From: Primula veris
Taxonomy: Eukaryota > Streptophyta > Magnoliopsida > Ericales > Primulaceae
Assembly (NCBI GenBank): GCA_963682055.1
Contig: OY821747.1
Coordinates: 13,752,258 to 13,816,257 of the forward strand
Direction of reading: 5' to 3'
DNA length: 64,000 bases
Position numbers and translations under genes: made by a program. Below the pieces are notes generated by a model. That model was not told where the DNA came from, ran no database searches, and saw only the letters and a list, made by a program, of their open reading frames with translations. Positions 1 to 12,300 of the stretch are shown in pieces. Each line of letters opens with the position of its first letter. The first letter of the stretch is position 1.

Positions 1-198
1 TGGGGGTATCATTTTGTTATACACAAAACATTGAGTGTTCAAAGCATTACGCTACCTAAGACAAGTATATACGAAAGGTATTTCGTTATGGCAGGTTCAA
101 GGCGTGCGCTACATATCCTTATGCAGTGAATTCTCGTGGTTCTCTTGGTTGCATTTAGTTGCACGTTGCATGTTTTAGATCGCATTCATGTGGGGGAT
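1..198 (+). mobile_element. 3' end of the internal region of a Copia-type retrotransposon
   Basis: This stretch ends in a purine-rich tract (TGTGGGGGAT, about 189-198) directly before a sequence starting TGTTGGA, the usual polypurine tract plus 3' LTR arrangement of Ty1/copia elements. Coding sequence, if present, is too short to assign. The rest of the element lies left of the window. Lineage cannot be decided from this piece. Confidence 0.55.
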
Positions 199-752
199 TG
201 TTGGAAAAAACCAAGTGGTTTTTATTTGAGTGAATGCCATTTTAATTTAGTGGTTACAAAAACCATTAATTCTCTCCATTTATTTGGGTCTTTAATTGTT
301 AAAAAGAGTTACAATAGAAATGCATAAAATGATGGTTTCCAACCATTTTTTATTTTGAAGCTTTTTAATAAGCTTTTTATGAGAAATAAAATACATGACA
401 TATACACATTCACACAAAAACACATATGCATACATATAGAGAGAGTACCGCACCACCAACGGCCCGACCGTGGCTCGGTGTCGTTTCCGCCAAGTCACAT
501 GTGATAGACGTTGTACCTTGGAAACGAAGTGCCCCATTTAGCCAGAAGCAGAGGTGGCGGGGCAAATATCGTTTAAGGGAAATTGCTTGCAGTTAGCTCA
601 TCTCGGAATTTAGTCCATTTCGGTATTATTTACATACTCTTAATTTTGAAGGTTGTAATTGATATTTATATATTTGAGGAAAGCATTTTCTGTTTATTTG
701 TCCATTTCTTTTTCGTAGAAATTATTGTATATTATTTACAACGTATCCAACA
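199..752 (+). repeat. 3' LTR of the left-edge Copia element
   Basis: The segment begins TGTTGGA and ends TCCAACA, a perfect 7-bp inverted terminal pair with the TG..CA ends expected of an LTR. It follows a polypurine tract. Length is about 554 bp. The partner 5' LTR is outside the window, so neither divergence nor target duplication can be checked. Confidence 0.6.
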
Positions 753-1499
753 AGCTTGAGCAAGAGCTTACTTGAGGATGCCCATAACTGACCCTGAGGC
801 AATGGTTCTAACCTCAGGCCGCTTCTAACAGAAGAAAACACTGAAAACTATAGGTGGCAAAAGGAGGTCGAGGTTAGACTGTCATAACAAATGCTCCTCC
901 ATTGGCAGCACAACGGCCACGACCTCACGTTTCGCCAACGTCACAGTGAAGTTTCCCTTAGTCCCCATTCTAAATAAAATGAAAACGTGAGACAAGAAAA
1001 GGAGAGAAGTAGGTTGGTTGTGTTGTGTGGTTATTTTTATAGTGGAGTCTTGGAGGAGGGAATGATTTTTGGGGGAAATGATCGATGACTTAGTACTGCA
1101 TACTTGAAATCCAATAATTTATTTATTTTTTTCCTCAATCAAAGGTTTCAAAGATGCTTGGGCGGACTCAAGGTGGTGTTTGCCGTGGAGGCTACGTGTA
1201 TAGAGATGGTCTTGGCGGAAAAACCATTTTTAACGTTATTTTATTTTTTGAATTTTCTTTAAATATATATGTAATAAATTTAATTACCAACCTAAATTAA
1301 GCATTTATATAACTAGGTAAACTAACTAGGATTCAATAGAAGGTACGATAAGAATGTATGATCGAGCATAAACCAAAATAAACATAAAGATGTATTGAAA
1401 TATAATCTTGGAGTGCAAATCTTGATTATTTCCAATGTGTTTTTTGGATTAAATATTTTTTAGGTCTTTTTTCTTTTCTTTTTTGACATTTATCGAACA
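753..1499. other. Unassigned spacer between two Copia elements
   Basis: I find no supported gene. The first 300 bases are less AT-rich than what follows; the remainder is AT-rich. The join to the truncated Sirevirus-like element lies near 1500. Confidence 0.4.
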
Positions 1500-1505
1500 G
1501 GGTTA

Positions 1506-4183
1506 ACCGAGAATGACCCGGGTTTGGCCCATATCAAAGTGCTTAATTTTAATCGTGATGTTAAAACTCAAGGTGTGTGTGGTGATTGTGCAATAGGCAA
1601 ACAAACAAAGAGTACTCACAAAAGTACTAGTCAGATCTACACTAAGAGAGTCTTAGAACTTCTTCATATTGATCTATTGGGTCCTATGCAAACTGAAAGT
1701 ATTGGTGATAAGAAGTACATTCTGGTAGTTGTAGATGATTTCTCAAGATACTCTTGGATGATGTTCTTAAAAGATGAAACTGAAACCTTTGAATTGTTTA
1801 AAGCACTTTGCTTGAAACTGCAACTTGAAAAAGGATCCACTATTGGTAAAATTGTTAAGGTCAGAAGTGATCATGGAACTGAATTTGAAAACAGCAAGTT
1901 TAGCAATTTTTACAACTCTTTAGGGATAAGTCATGAGTTTTCTGCACCAAAAACCCCATAGCAAAATGGTTTAGTGGAAAGGAAAAATAGAACTATTCAA
2001 GAAATGGCTAGAGATATGCTTAACTCTGAGAAACTTGCCAAAATATTTTGGGCTGAATCTGTCAATACTGCATGATATATTGTTAACATGGTCTATCTTA
2101 CTAAAGGTACTACCATGTCTTCTTATGAAATTTGGAAAGGTAGAAAACCAAATGTCAAGTATTTTCAAGCATTTGGGTGTGTCTGTTACATTCTTAAAGA
2201 TAGAGAACATCTTGGAAAGTTTGATTCTAAAAGTGATAAATGAGTATTTCTTGGGTATGTTCAAAACAATAGAGCTTTTAGATTCTATAATTTGAGAACA
2301 AACTGTGTCATGGAATCATATAATGTGATATTTGATGATTTAAAAGATGTGTATAAGACTACAGGTGATGATGATGAGTCATAAATCAAAAGTAAAGAAA
2401 CAGAAGAAATTTAGCAAAAAGACAGTCCAGTAGTGGTTGCAAGTCCAGTTGCAACTGAGCTTGAAGCCCAGAGTGTAACAGATTCCGATGAAGAAGAAGA
2501 TAGCTCTCCAATCCAAACTAGAAGCAAGCCTCGTTATGTAAGAACTCATAAAAATCACTCTCTTGAAAATATCATAGGAGAAGTCAATTCAGGTATAAAA
2601 AGCAGAGGTAAAAGAAGTAATGTTGTTCATTTTTCCTGCTATATCTCTCAATTAGAACCTAAAAATATAAAAGAGACATTGGAAGATAGTGAGTGGATTC
2701 TATTTATGCAAGAGGAACTGTCTCAATTTGAGAGGAATGATGTGTGGACATTAGTATCCAGACCTAATAGTAAAAATGTTATAGGTACTAAATTGATATT
2801 TAGTAATAAATGTAATGAATATGGCATAATTGTTAGAAATAAAACTAGACTTGTAGCTCAAGGATACACTTAAATTGAAAGAATAGACTTTGATGAAACT
2901 TTTTTCCCTATAGCAAGAATAGAATCTATTAGAATGCTACTTTCTCTTGCTTGCCTATATGACTTTAAGTTGTTTCAACTAGATATGAAGTGTGCTTTCT
3001 TAAATGGAAATATTCAAGAAGAAGTCTATGTTAGTCAACCTAAAGGTTTTTAGGATTCTAAGTTTCCTGAACATGTTTATTTTTTGAAAAAGTCCTTGTA
3101 TGGTTTAAAGCAAGCCCCTAGAGCTTGGTATGAAAGGCTGACTAAATTTTTAATTGAAAAAGTTTTTAGCAGAAGGGGAGTTGACAAAACTCTTTTTACT
3201 AAGAAAACTCCTAAAGATATTAATGTTGCTCAAATTTATGTTGATGAAATTGTGTTTGGTTCTACCTCTGATAATAAAATTGCTGAATTTATTTCTAATA
3301 TGAAACATGAGTTTGAAATGAGTGGTGGAGGAGAATTAACTTACTTTCCAGGACTTCAAGTTAAACAGAATGAAAATGGCATTTTTCTATGCCAAAGTAA
3401 GTATGCTGACAATCTTGTCAAGAAATTTGGTTTGAGTGAGAGTAAAAACAAAACAACACCTATGAGTACCACTCTAAAATTGTCTAAGAATGATAAAGGT
3501 AAGAGTGTTTGTCCTAGTCTCTATAAGTCTATGATTGGAAGTCTTCTCTATTTAACTGCTAGTAGACTAAATCTTTGCTTAAGTGTAGGAGTGTGTACCA
3601 GATATCAGGCAAATCCTCTATAATCTTATCTTCTTGCTGTCAAAAGGATCTTAAGGTATGTGAAAGACACTACTCACCTTGGTCGGTGGTATTCTAAAGA
3701 CAAAATCATTTTTTTGGTTGGTTACTGTGATGCAGACTTTGCAGCTAATATAGATGACAGAAAAAGTGCTTATGGTGGTTGTTTTTATTTTGGGATCTGG
3801 TTTCATGGTTTAGTAAAACACAAAATTGCATTTCTTTATCAACTGCTGAGGTAGAGTATATTGCAGCTGGTAGTGGATGTACTCAACTTATATGGATGAA
3901 ACAAATGTTATCTGATTACAATGTTAAACAAGAAGTGCTAACTCTGATTTGTGATAACAAAAGTGCTATAGACTTGGCAAAGAATCCAATACAACATTCC
4001 AGAACTAAACATATTGATCTAAGACACCATTTTATCAGAGAATTAGTTGAAGAAAAGAGCTTAATTTTAGAACATGTTTTAACTGAAAGACAATTAGCAG
4101 ATATGCTCACAAAACCCCATGATACAAACAAGTATGAAACATTAAGGAGTGATATTAGGGTATGTCACTATAGATCTAATTAA
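1506..4183 (+). pseudogene. Copia pol: integrase, reverse transcriptase, RNase H (broken)
   Basis: A polyprotein that in an intact element integrates and copies the retrotransposon. In order: the end of the gag-pre-integrase region (CGDCAIGKQTK near 1580); an rve integrase core with HIDLLGPM, VVVDDFSRY and VRSDHGTEFE (1664-1885); QNGLVERKN and FGCVCY (1963-2190); RT with RLVAQGYT, FQLDMKCAFLNG, KSLYGLKQAPRAWY and the catalytic box (2848-3255); RNase H with STAEVEYIAA, CDNKSAIDLA and the terminal ADMLTKP (3838-4115). In-frame stops occur near 1960, 2073, 2241, 2382, 2412, 2871, 3051 and 3620, and the frame changes near 3790-3850. The RT box reads YVDE rather than YVDD. Gag and protease are missing upstream. 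Assignment to Copia is secure; function is lost. Confidence 0.9.
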
Positions 4184-5070
4184 ATATTCTTGCTATGCAT
4201 GCTTTTTCTGTGAGTAACATTAATAAATTATGTGGTTATGGTAAGTCTTGATTGAACTATGAAGTTTTTTCCTTGAAAAAGCCGCTAATTGATGTCTCAA
4301 AAATAGATGTGGGATAACTTGTCGTAAAACCTCTATGGTAATAGAGTTTCAAGAAGAAAGTGCAAATTTTACACTCAGTTGCAACCTCGTTCTGAAATAC
4401 AGACAGGCCAGTGCCTATCAAAAGAAAGTTACAATGCTTATGATCAAATTCAGAATAAGCTATTATTCTAAGTGAACTAATAATGAAAATCAAAGACAAA
4501 ATCTTGAAATTTTTGACATCACTTATTCTCTTTCATTGCTGAGATGATCAAGCTAGTTTTTGTGTAGAGGAAAAACATATTTGCTCATTATAAGCTCTTA
4601 GTCATAATTTTTATTGAATGGATAGCCTATGATAAATATATATTCTTGAGTAAATTGTTAGTATGGTGTGTTCAAAAATCTATATGATACAATACTGCTA
4701 TCTTAATTTTGAAAATTCTCTATATCTTCAAATTCCTTCAAATCAGAAAATTAGATACATATTCTTAAAATTGGAATGCATTTCTTTCCTTGCTGAATTT
4801 ATCTTGATAAAAACAGTATCTGTTATATGTGAAAATTTTGAATATATTTTAAAAGATAAGTATCTATTTTGGGGGAAAATTGGTTCAAAAAAAGATTTGG
4901 GTATATCTTTTGTTATTTTACAAAGATTTGGGCTTAATTACTATTTAAGCCAATCCTTATGTTAAACTAAAAACAACTAAAATTAGAATTGCTATCTCTC
5001 TCTATATAAAATTAAAAACTCTGTTTTTCTGAAAAACCCACTTTCTTGTGTTCCAAGTGCAATTGCAACC
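4184..5070. other. Non-coding spacer between Copia pol and env-like ORF
   Basis: No credible gene. It contains an internal polypurine-like tract (GGGGGAAAA at 4871-4879). Such spacers separate pol from the env-like ORF in Sirevirus elements. Probably transcribed as part of the genomic RNA when the element was active. Confidence 0.5.
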
Positions 5071-6341
5071 ATGTCTTCTTCTCCTTAAAATCAACCTGGT
5101 CTAAACTATGAGGATTATAGTACTCTTGGTGACTTTCTGAATAAGTCTAAAACTCGTAGAGGTTCTAAAGGAAAGTTAAGTGAACCCTTTTCTACCCAAT
5201 CTAGAAAACATAGGGTTAAGAAATGTTCAGGTAGAGACACACAGTGAGATCCTATCTTTGTTAAATATGTCTATGACACTCTTAATACTGAGGTTGATCC
5301 TAGATTCTGGATTAAAATCATGTCAGATAGGTTTTCTGAGCTTAGTAATAGGGAAGTACATTCTGAAAGACAACTAAATCTGGCCAGTTATAGGAATATT
5401 CAGCTTCATATTGAAAATTTCTTGAAAAACGTTGGCCTTGACAGAACAATAAGTTACCCTGAATCTTACTATTCTGAACTAATTAGGGAATTCTATGCCA
5501 ATCTGAATGCTGTGGTGTTTGATGAGGGTGATATGACTTTTGAAAGAATGTTTGTGAGGGGTCATATTCTTGATTTTAACCATGAAATAATCAATAAGTT
5601 TCTAGCTACTCCTAGTCATCCTGATGGTGATCTTGACTATGATATACATGTTGTAGATCTAGCAATTACAGGAAAATAAAATCAGTTTGATGGTAATTCC
5701 ATTAAAACTTTAGCTCTTACTCTTAGTGCAGCTGTTTTTATAGAATCTCTAGGTTCAATTGGACACAAAATAAGCAACCCTCTAAACTCACCAAAGATAT
5801 AGCAGTATTCATCTATAGAATTATGTCTAAAATTCCCATGAATTTTGGTGAGTATGTATTCAAATTGATCAAAGAGTTTGCTGATGTCAAAGCTAACTCT
5901 GTCTTGCTTCATTTTCCTTGCCTAATTTCTGGAATTCTTATTTCTCAAGGGGATCTTGTACCCTCTTCTTCTGTAAATCCTCTTCTTCAATCTTTTGAGA
6001 AACCTACCAAGTGCTCCTCTGCTCTCTATATCTCTGCTAAACTTCTAAAGGAAGGTCATATCAATGATATTATTGTTGAGAAAGGAAAGAAAAAAGAATC
6101 TACTAATGCTGCTCCTAAGAAGAAGTGTGTCAAAAGGTATCTACTACAACAACTGGCTATCAATGAAGAGAAAATGGTTGAGTTAGACACTCATGACTAT
6201 GAGATCAAGAAACTGCTAGAGAACCTCAACGAAAGTAACAATGAGAGTGAAAGTGACAATGGGTACTCCCTTAACAGTGATGATGATGTGGTAAGAGATG
6301 AAGCTGTTTTCTCAAGAGCTCCTCATTCTGGCAGACATTGA
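5071..6341 (+). pseudogene. Env-like extra ORF of Sirevirus-like element (plant transposon domain)
   Basis: The likely start is ATG 5071, soon followed by a stop at codon 6. The reading continues with DPIFVKYVYDTL, VDPRFWIKIMSDRF and YSELIREFYANLNAVVF (around 5470-5520). The REFYANL signature is typical of the domain annotated as 'putative plant transposon protein' (PF20167 as I recall it). The second half (5823-6341) has a basic stretch (EKGKKKES) and an acidic, Ser/Asn-rich tail (NNESESDNGYS). Stops near 5246, 5677 and 5800 break the frame. In Sireviruses an ORF at this place is called env-like because of its position; I see no convincing signal peptide or membrane segment, so an envelope role is not supported. 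Function unknown. Confidence 0.65.
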
Positions 6342-6749
6342 TGTGTTAAGTAACATCCACTAGTTTGTTCTGGCTATGACAAATAGGGGGAGAAAATTGG
6401 AAGTTTATGCTATGTGTTTTATTTCAATTTCTACAAATTTTGTGTTAAAACTATTGTGTGCCAGTCTTTTTGGCCTTGTGTTTTGTTTGCAACTTATTTC
6501 TAAAATATTGTTTCTTAACATTTGAATAAGTTATGTGCTTGGTGAAATTAAAGAATGAATGCTTATTTGAGTTATATATTATCTGCAATTCTAACTTGCA
6601 GGGGGAGTTTAAGTGTTTAACTCAAGAACACTTGCAATGTTCTGTAACTTTAAAATACAGGGGAAACTATATGTGCTAACATAATTTGCAGGTAGAGTTG
6701 TTTGTATAAACTCAGATTATTTGTCAAATCCAATGCCAAATGGGGAGAT
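6342..6749 (+). other. Repeated polypurine tracts before the 3' LTR
   Basis: Several purine tracts stand in series: AGGGGGAGAAAA (6385-6396), GGGGGAG (6601-6607), and AAATGGGGAGA just before the LTR start (6738-6748). The last is placed to prime plus-strand DNA synthesis. Multiple tracts upstream of the 3' LTR are a known Sirevirus trait; which ones were used cannot be read from sequence. Confidence 0.6.
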
Positions 6750-7276
6750 TGTTAGTAACATATTTCTAGCCTAGTAACTCTTTGTTGTCAATTGGTTTGA
6801 ACAAAATAATCTAACTTGAATGTTAAGAATTGACAGTTTTATGTTTACAGGTGAGGTTGCAACATCAGTTGAAACCAGAGTTTCAATGTGCCAATACGCA
6901 GGATTCTGTCTAATTCTGTCTAACTTCATTACTTAATATTTAAAGTCTTTTATTTGAATTAAATAATGCAGGATATATTCTCATTTGTTTAAAAAGATGT
7001 ACTCTATATATATTGAGAATATTAAGGTGATGAATAATGTAAGTTGCTTAAAAGATATATGGAGATTATTTTAGGAGATATTGTTCTTTTTATTGTGCAA
7101 CTAAATCTATATTATTATGCAAAGTCTTTATCATAAAATTCAATCTATATGTTTACAAATCTTTTATAATCCAATTAGATTGAATGTTATATGGAGTTAT
7201 GGTTTCAAAATATATTAAGATTTTATCTCTAAAAGATATTATTTTATATGTTGCTTGTTTAAGGAAGTAGTAACTC
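6750..7276 (+). repeat. 3' LTR of Sirevirus-like element, part 1
   Basis: Starts TGTTAGTAAC immediately after a polypurine tract. It is cut at 7276 by a LINE and resumes at 13863. Both parts together make about 1 kb, in line with the long LTRs of Sirevirus elements. The 5' LTR is missing, so age cannot be estimated. Confidence 0.6.
7261..7276 (+). repeat. LINE target-site duplication, left copy
   Basis: AAGGAAGTAGTAACTC; the identical 16-mer recurs at 13847-13862 directly after the LINE poly(A). The first two A's could belong to the poly(A) tail, so the safe core is 14 bp. Confidence 0.9.
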
Positions 7277-7496
7277 GGTCTTATATATATATATGTTAGT
7301 TAGAGAGAGAAATGAACGGTGACACGTGGCGATAAGCTAGGGGTCTTTTCTCCATCGTTTCTCCGATCATCTCCTCATTTCTTTCTCCTCACATACTATT
7401 AGATCTGATCTCTATATATACTCTTTTCACCTTCCTCTCTCTTTTTTCCTTCTGCTTTCGGTTATCTCTCAATAGATCTAGGATTTATGCTATACG
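7277..7496 (+). promoter_or_regulatory. LINE 5' UTR / internal promoter region
   Basis: The 220 bases between the target duplication and the ORF1 start are pyrimidine-rich with a short TA run (7282-7294) and a G-box/ABRE-like GACACGTGGC (7321-7330). L1 elements need an internal promoter in this place. Strength or regulation is inference only. Confidence 0.4.
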
Positions 7497-9148
7497 ATGA
7501 ATACATCCAACTCACACAGTGAAAAGATAGATCCGTCTATGGGAGATTCAGCTACGAATACCATAGGGATAACGAAACCAGCTACGTATTATGCTTCAAT
7601 AGTAGTATGTAAAAACAATAATACTGACTCTTTATTATGCAAAAAATTAGATCTTAAATCTCAATTGATATTCAACTTCCGCTTAGACAACCTCATGTTA
7701 AAAATGCTAAACCAGCGGTTATTTTTTCTCCTCTGGGGATGCAAAGAGCTGAGCTCCCTCTTCAATTTTCTTTAGTTGCTAAATTCAGTAGAGGAAGACC
7801 TAAAATGGATATGATTAGGGATACTATTCTTAGTAGCTGGAATCTCACTGAGCAACCTATTATTGGACTTATGGATCACAGACATGTTTTTATTAAATTG
7901 AGGAACATTATTGATTTTAATAGGGCTTGGACTAGAACGAATCATGAGATAGAGGGCGCCCTTTTTAGGCCTTTTAAGTGGACCTGTGATTTTTCCTTTA
8001 AAACATAATCGTCTATTGCTTCTGTTTGGATCAGATTACCTATGTTATCTATGAGTTTCTGCTATTTATCTTATGTTAAAGTTATTGTGCATGCTATGGG
8101 CTACAAATTTCTTGAAGCTGATCTAGCTACTCTTACTGATGCGAGGCCTATGTATGCTAGGGTTTGTGTGAAAATGGACCTTCTTAAGGTCAAGGATGTT
8201 TTAATTTGGATTGGTATGTCTACTGCTAATGTAGAAGGTTTTTGGCAAAAAATTGAGTATGAAAACTCTCCTAGATTTTGTACTAATTGTTTTCTTCAAG
8301 ATCATGATAGTTTTAATTGTAATAAACCTCCTAAACAGGTTTTAACTGACAATAGGGAACAAGGGAAGGTATCAAACACAGTTAGCAATGCTACTAAAAA
8401 GGATAATATTGTAATAGGACAACAATTTAATAATGCTAATAATACTAATGAGAGTGATCACACTGCTAAGATGGTTTCTAAGGATAATAATATTAACAGT
8501 AGCTCCCCTATAGATCTCACTCTAGCTAATGATGCTACTAAAGCTGGAGTTTTCCTTAAAAAATTTGGTAAAAAGTGTACCCCGATCCCGGATGAGGATT
8601 TGGAAAAAGAAAGGCTAAGAAAGGGTAGACTTAAAGTAGGGTAACACCAAGAAACTATAAAAGATGATAGTAATCTTGTGCCTGATAATGTTATCTTAAT
8701 ACCTGATCAAGAGTGTATCATTAATAATAGTGTTATTACGGACCCTTCTCTTTTAACTAATATTTCTGATGATGTTATAGACATGCCTCTAACTGAGAAG
8801 AGAAATGACAACATTAATAATAGTGTTATTACGGATCCTTCTCTTATGACTAATAATTTTGATGATTTTATAGACAGATCTCTCACTGAAAATAGCAATG
8901 ACAACAATAATATAGTTGCTAGTGGTTCTGATCTGAAGAATTCTCTCTACAGCTTAAACACTAAAGACAATCCACCTTTAGTGAGTGATCCAAATTCAGG
9001 TTCAATAACCCCTTCTAGTACTAGTAATTTTACATGTGACACAACCTCAAATGCCAATCAGTCCAAAAAAGCACAAAAGAAAGCTCAAAAAGTTAAAGGG
9101 GCATTGGCTACTAGGGAGAATAACAAGATGAAAGTGAAAATCACTTAG
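7497..9148 (+). pseudogene. LINE ORF1: DUF4283 plus zinc knuckle (broken)
   Basis: ORF1 proteins of plant L1 elements bind the LINE RNA. ATG 7497 opens a Ser/Thr-rich leader. After a frame change near 7735 the sequence continues with KFSRGRPKMDMIRDTI, GLMDHRHVFIKL and ARPMYARVCVKMDL, matching the DUF4283 (PF14111) pattern. A zinc-knuckle-like PRFCTNCFLQDHDSFNC follows (about 8272-8322), similar to zf-CCHC_4. The remainder is Asn/Asp-rich low complexity with an internal tandem duplication around NNSVITDPSL (8719-8760 and 8811-8850). A stop near 8006 and another at 8642 split the ORF. A linker reading frame (9158-9346) sits before ORF2. Product would have been near 550 residues. Confidence 0.75.
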
Positions 9149-9338
9149 TCAGAAAACATGGTTGTGCATGACACGGACGACAGGTTTTTAAAGTCTCTTA
9201 ACATTGATTCAAGCGTCAGATCAATTCCCACAAATGATGGTAAAACTCTTTTTAATTTAGATAAAAGAGTTGTTAATCCTCCTAATAGATACTCACCTTC
9301 TGGCATAGTTGCTAACAAGTCTCAAAATACTTTTTTAA

Positions 9339-12300
9339 ATGTATAATTACATGATTTGGAATATTAGAGGAATAGATAATACTACTTCTCAAGCTCAGTT
9401 AATTAGATATCTTAAAAGTTATAAATTAGATTTTATTGGCATTTTAGAACCTATGATTAAATTTTCTAAAAGTGCTGCTATCATAAGAAAACTAGGCTTA
9501 GATAATGCTATCCCTAATGAAAATATAGGTGGTAAAATCTGGTTTATTTACAAGTCTAGTTTGAGTTTTGATATTGTTCAAATGACTCCCCAATCTATTA
9601 CTTTAAATATTCGTAAGAACGGTAGCTTTTATTTAACTATAGTCTATGCTAAATGTGATTATATTTTCAGAAGAAGGCTTTGGAATGATCTTTCAGCCCT
9701 TAATTTAGGTAGTTTCCCTTGGCAAGTAGTAGGAGATTTTAACACTATATGTCTAGACTCGGAAAAATTAGGAGGTCAAGTTAGAGTCACTAAAGACAAA
9801 GAGGATTTTAGAGGTTTTATTTCTGATAATAATCTTTTTACTATGAATTATGATGGTCATATGTATACTTGGTTCTGTCAGAGAAATGGTAATATCTAAT
9901 TTGAATTTCTTGACAGGGCTCTTATTACCTCTATTTGGAAGAATAATTTTAATGAGATTAAACTGAAAATATTAGAAAGAACTGTGTCCGGCCATTCTCC
10001 CCTCCTCTTTAATGTTTATATTACCCCTATGTTTGGTCCTTCTAACTTTAAATTTCAGAGAATGTGGGCTAAACATGAGGATTTTCTCAATATTGTTGAG
10101 AATAGTTGGTCCTCTTTCTGTCACTTGCAAGGTATGGATGCTTTTGCTTATAACCTAAAGAGACTTAAATACTCGCTTAAGGAATGGAACAAATGCACCT
10201 TTGGTAATATTTTTAATAAAGTTGCACATGCTAAGGATGAACTTATTTTTGTTGAATCTCAACTTACTACTTTAGGTACTAGCTATTTAGCCACTTATAA
10301 CAAGACTTTACAAAATTATAACTCTATTTTATTACAAGAGAAAATTTTTGTTTCACAAAAATCTAGAGTTAAATGGTTAGCCGAGGGAGATAGAAACACC
10401 AAATTTTTTCACATCATGCTTAAACATAAAAGGACCAAGAGTAGTATAACTAAAATTCAACTCGCTAATGGAGATACCACGGATATTTTTTCTGATATTC
10501 AACATGAAGCGGAGAATTTTTTTAAAGCTCACTTTTCTGATACTGGTACTATACCTGACACCTCTCTTTTAGATTATATACCCAGATAGGTTACATAAGA
10601 TGACAATGAGTTACTCATGAAAACTCCCACAAATGAAGAAATTAAAGAAGCAACTTTCTAAATTCCTACGGATTCAGCACCTTGTCCAGATGGTTTTTCA
10701 TCAGGTTTTTACATTAATTGTTGGTATATTATTAAAGTAGATCTTTTTAATGTTGTTAAAGATATTTTATGCGTAAATCTTTTCCTAGAGCAGCTGTTTC
10801 TGCACTTTTAATTTTGATACCTAAAATTGATAGTCCTTTAGATTTGTCACAATTTAGGCCTATTAGTCTTTGTCAAGTTTTGTATAAAATTATCTCTAAG
10901 ATTTCCATAGCTAGACTTGCCACTATTTTACCTAGAATTATTTCTTCTCAGTAGAGCCGTTTTGTGAATGGTAGGTTAATAAGTGATGCTATTTTACTTT
11001 CTCAAGAATTGCTTAAAAATTTAGGGGATACTAATGTGAGAGGAGGGAATGTAGTCTTTAAATTAGATATGGCCAAAGCTTTTGACAGACTAAATTGGAT
11101 TTTTTTGAGCGATGTACTTAAGGCTTTTGGTTTCAAGCAAGACCGGATTAAATTCATTCTTAAATGGATTGATAATGCAAATTACTTAATGGCACTACCT
11201 CCGGTTTTTTCTCCTCTACTAGAGGCCTCAAGCAAGGTGATCCTCTCTCTCCTCTTTTATTTATTATTGCCGAAGAGGTACTAAGTAGAGGTTTGATTAA
11301 TTTTACTGTTAGTGGATCTCTTATTCCTTACAGTACTGTTGTGAATGCATCTCCCATCTCTCACATACTTTTTGCGGATGATGTACTCATATTTACTAAT
11401 GGGTGCAAGAAGAATTTAGATGTGCTTATGTCTTTTATTAAGTCTTATGAGTCTGCATCTGATCAACTTTTGAATAGCAGTAAAAGTGTTTTTCTCACTC
11501 ATAATACTCTTCCTAATACTAATAGAAAGATTATCATTGATATGGCTACTGGGTTTTCAGAAGGCAGCTTCCCCACTAAATATTTAGGTATCCCTTTACA
11601 CCACAGTAAGCTCACTTCTACTATGTATGAACCTCTAGTGGAGAAGATTAGCAAAACAGTTGCTAGTTGGAAAGGTAGAATTCTTAATAATGGTGCTAAA
11701 ATTACACTTATTAAACATGTTCTTTCTTCATTGCCCATGCACTTACTTTCTGTTTTACAACCTCCTAAAATCGTTCTAGAGAATACAAAAAAAAAATTTT
11801 GCTAATTTTTTCTGGGGTAATTATGAGGGTAAAAATAAACATCATTGGGTTAAATGGTCAAAATTGGCTTGTTCTGTAGCTGAGGGAGGGCTAGGCATTA
11901 GAAGTTTGCATGATATCATGATTGTTTTGCATAGTAAAATGTGCTGGAGATTACTTGATAAAGACTCTCCTTGGACAATTTTCATGTTTCAGAAATACTT
12001 TGCTAATAATGATAATTAGGGCAATTCTACTGTTATTTCTTCTCACTCTTATGTTTGGAAAAATTTCAGCTCATATTTTAAGCCTCTAATAAATAATAGC
12101 AAATGGAGTATAAGAGAAGGATCCATTAACTTTCGGTATAAGAATTGGACAGGGAATTGAGCTCTTTGTAATTCTCACAATGTGGTGTTTCCGCATGTTC
12201 TTCTAAATTGGGTATTTTCTTCTAAAGGATGGGATACTAGCTTATTGCACATAATGGGAGGTAACAACCTCATTATTAAAGTTTCAGCTTGTGACTTAAT

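Noticed and set aside
136..327. Open frame at the left edge
   Set aside because: Runs across the Copia internal-LTR border, so it cannot be one gene.
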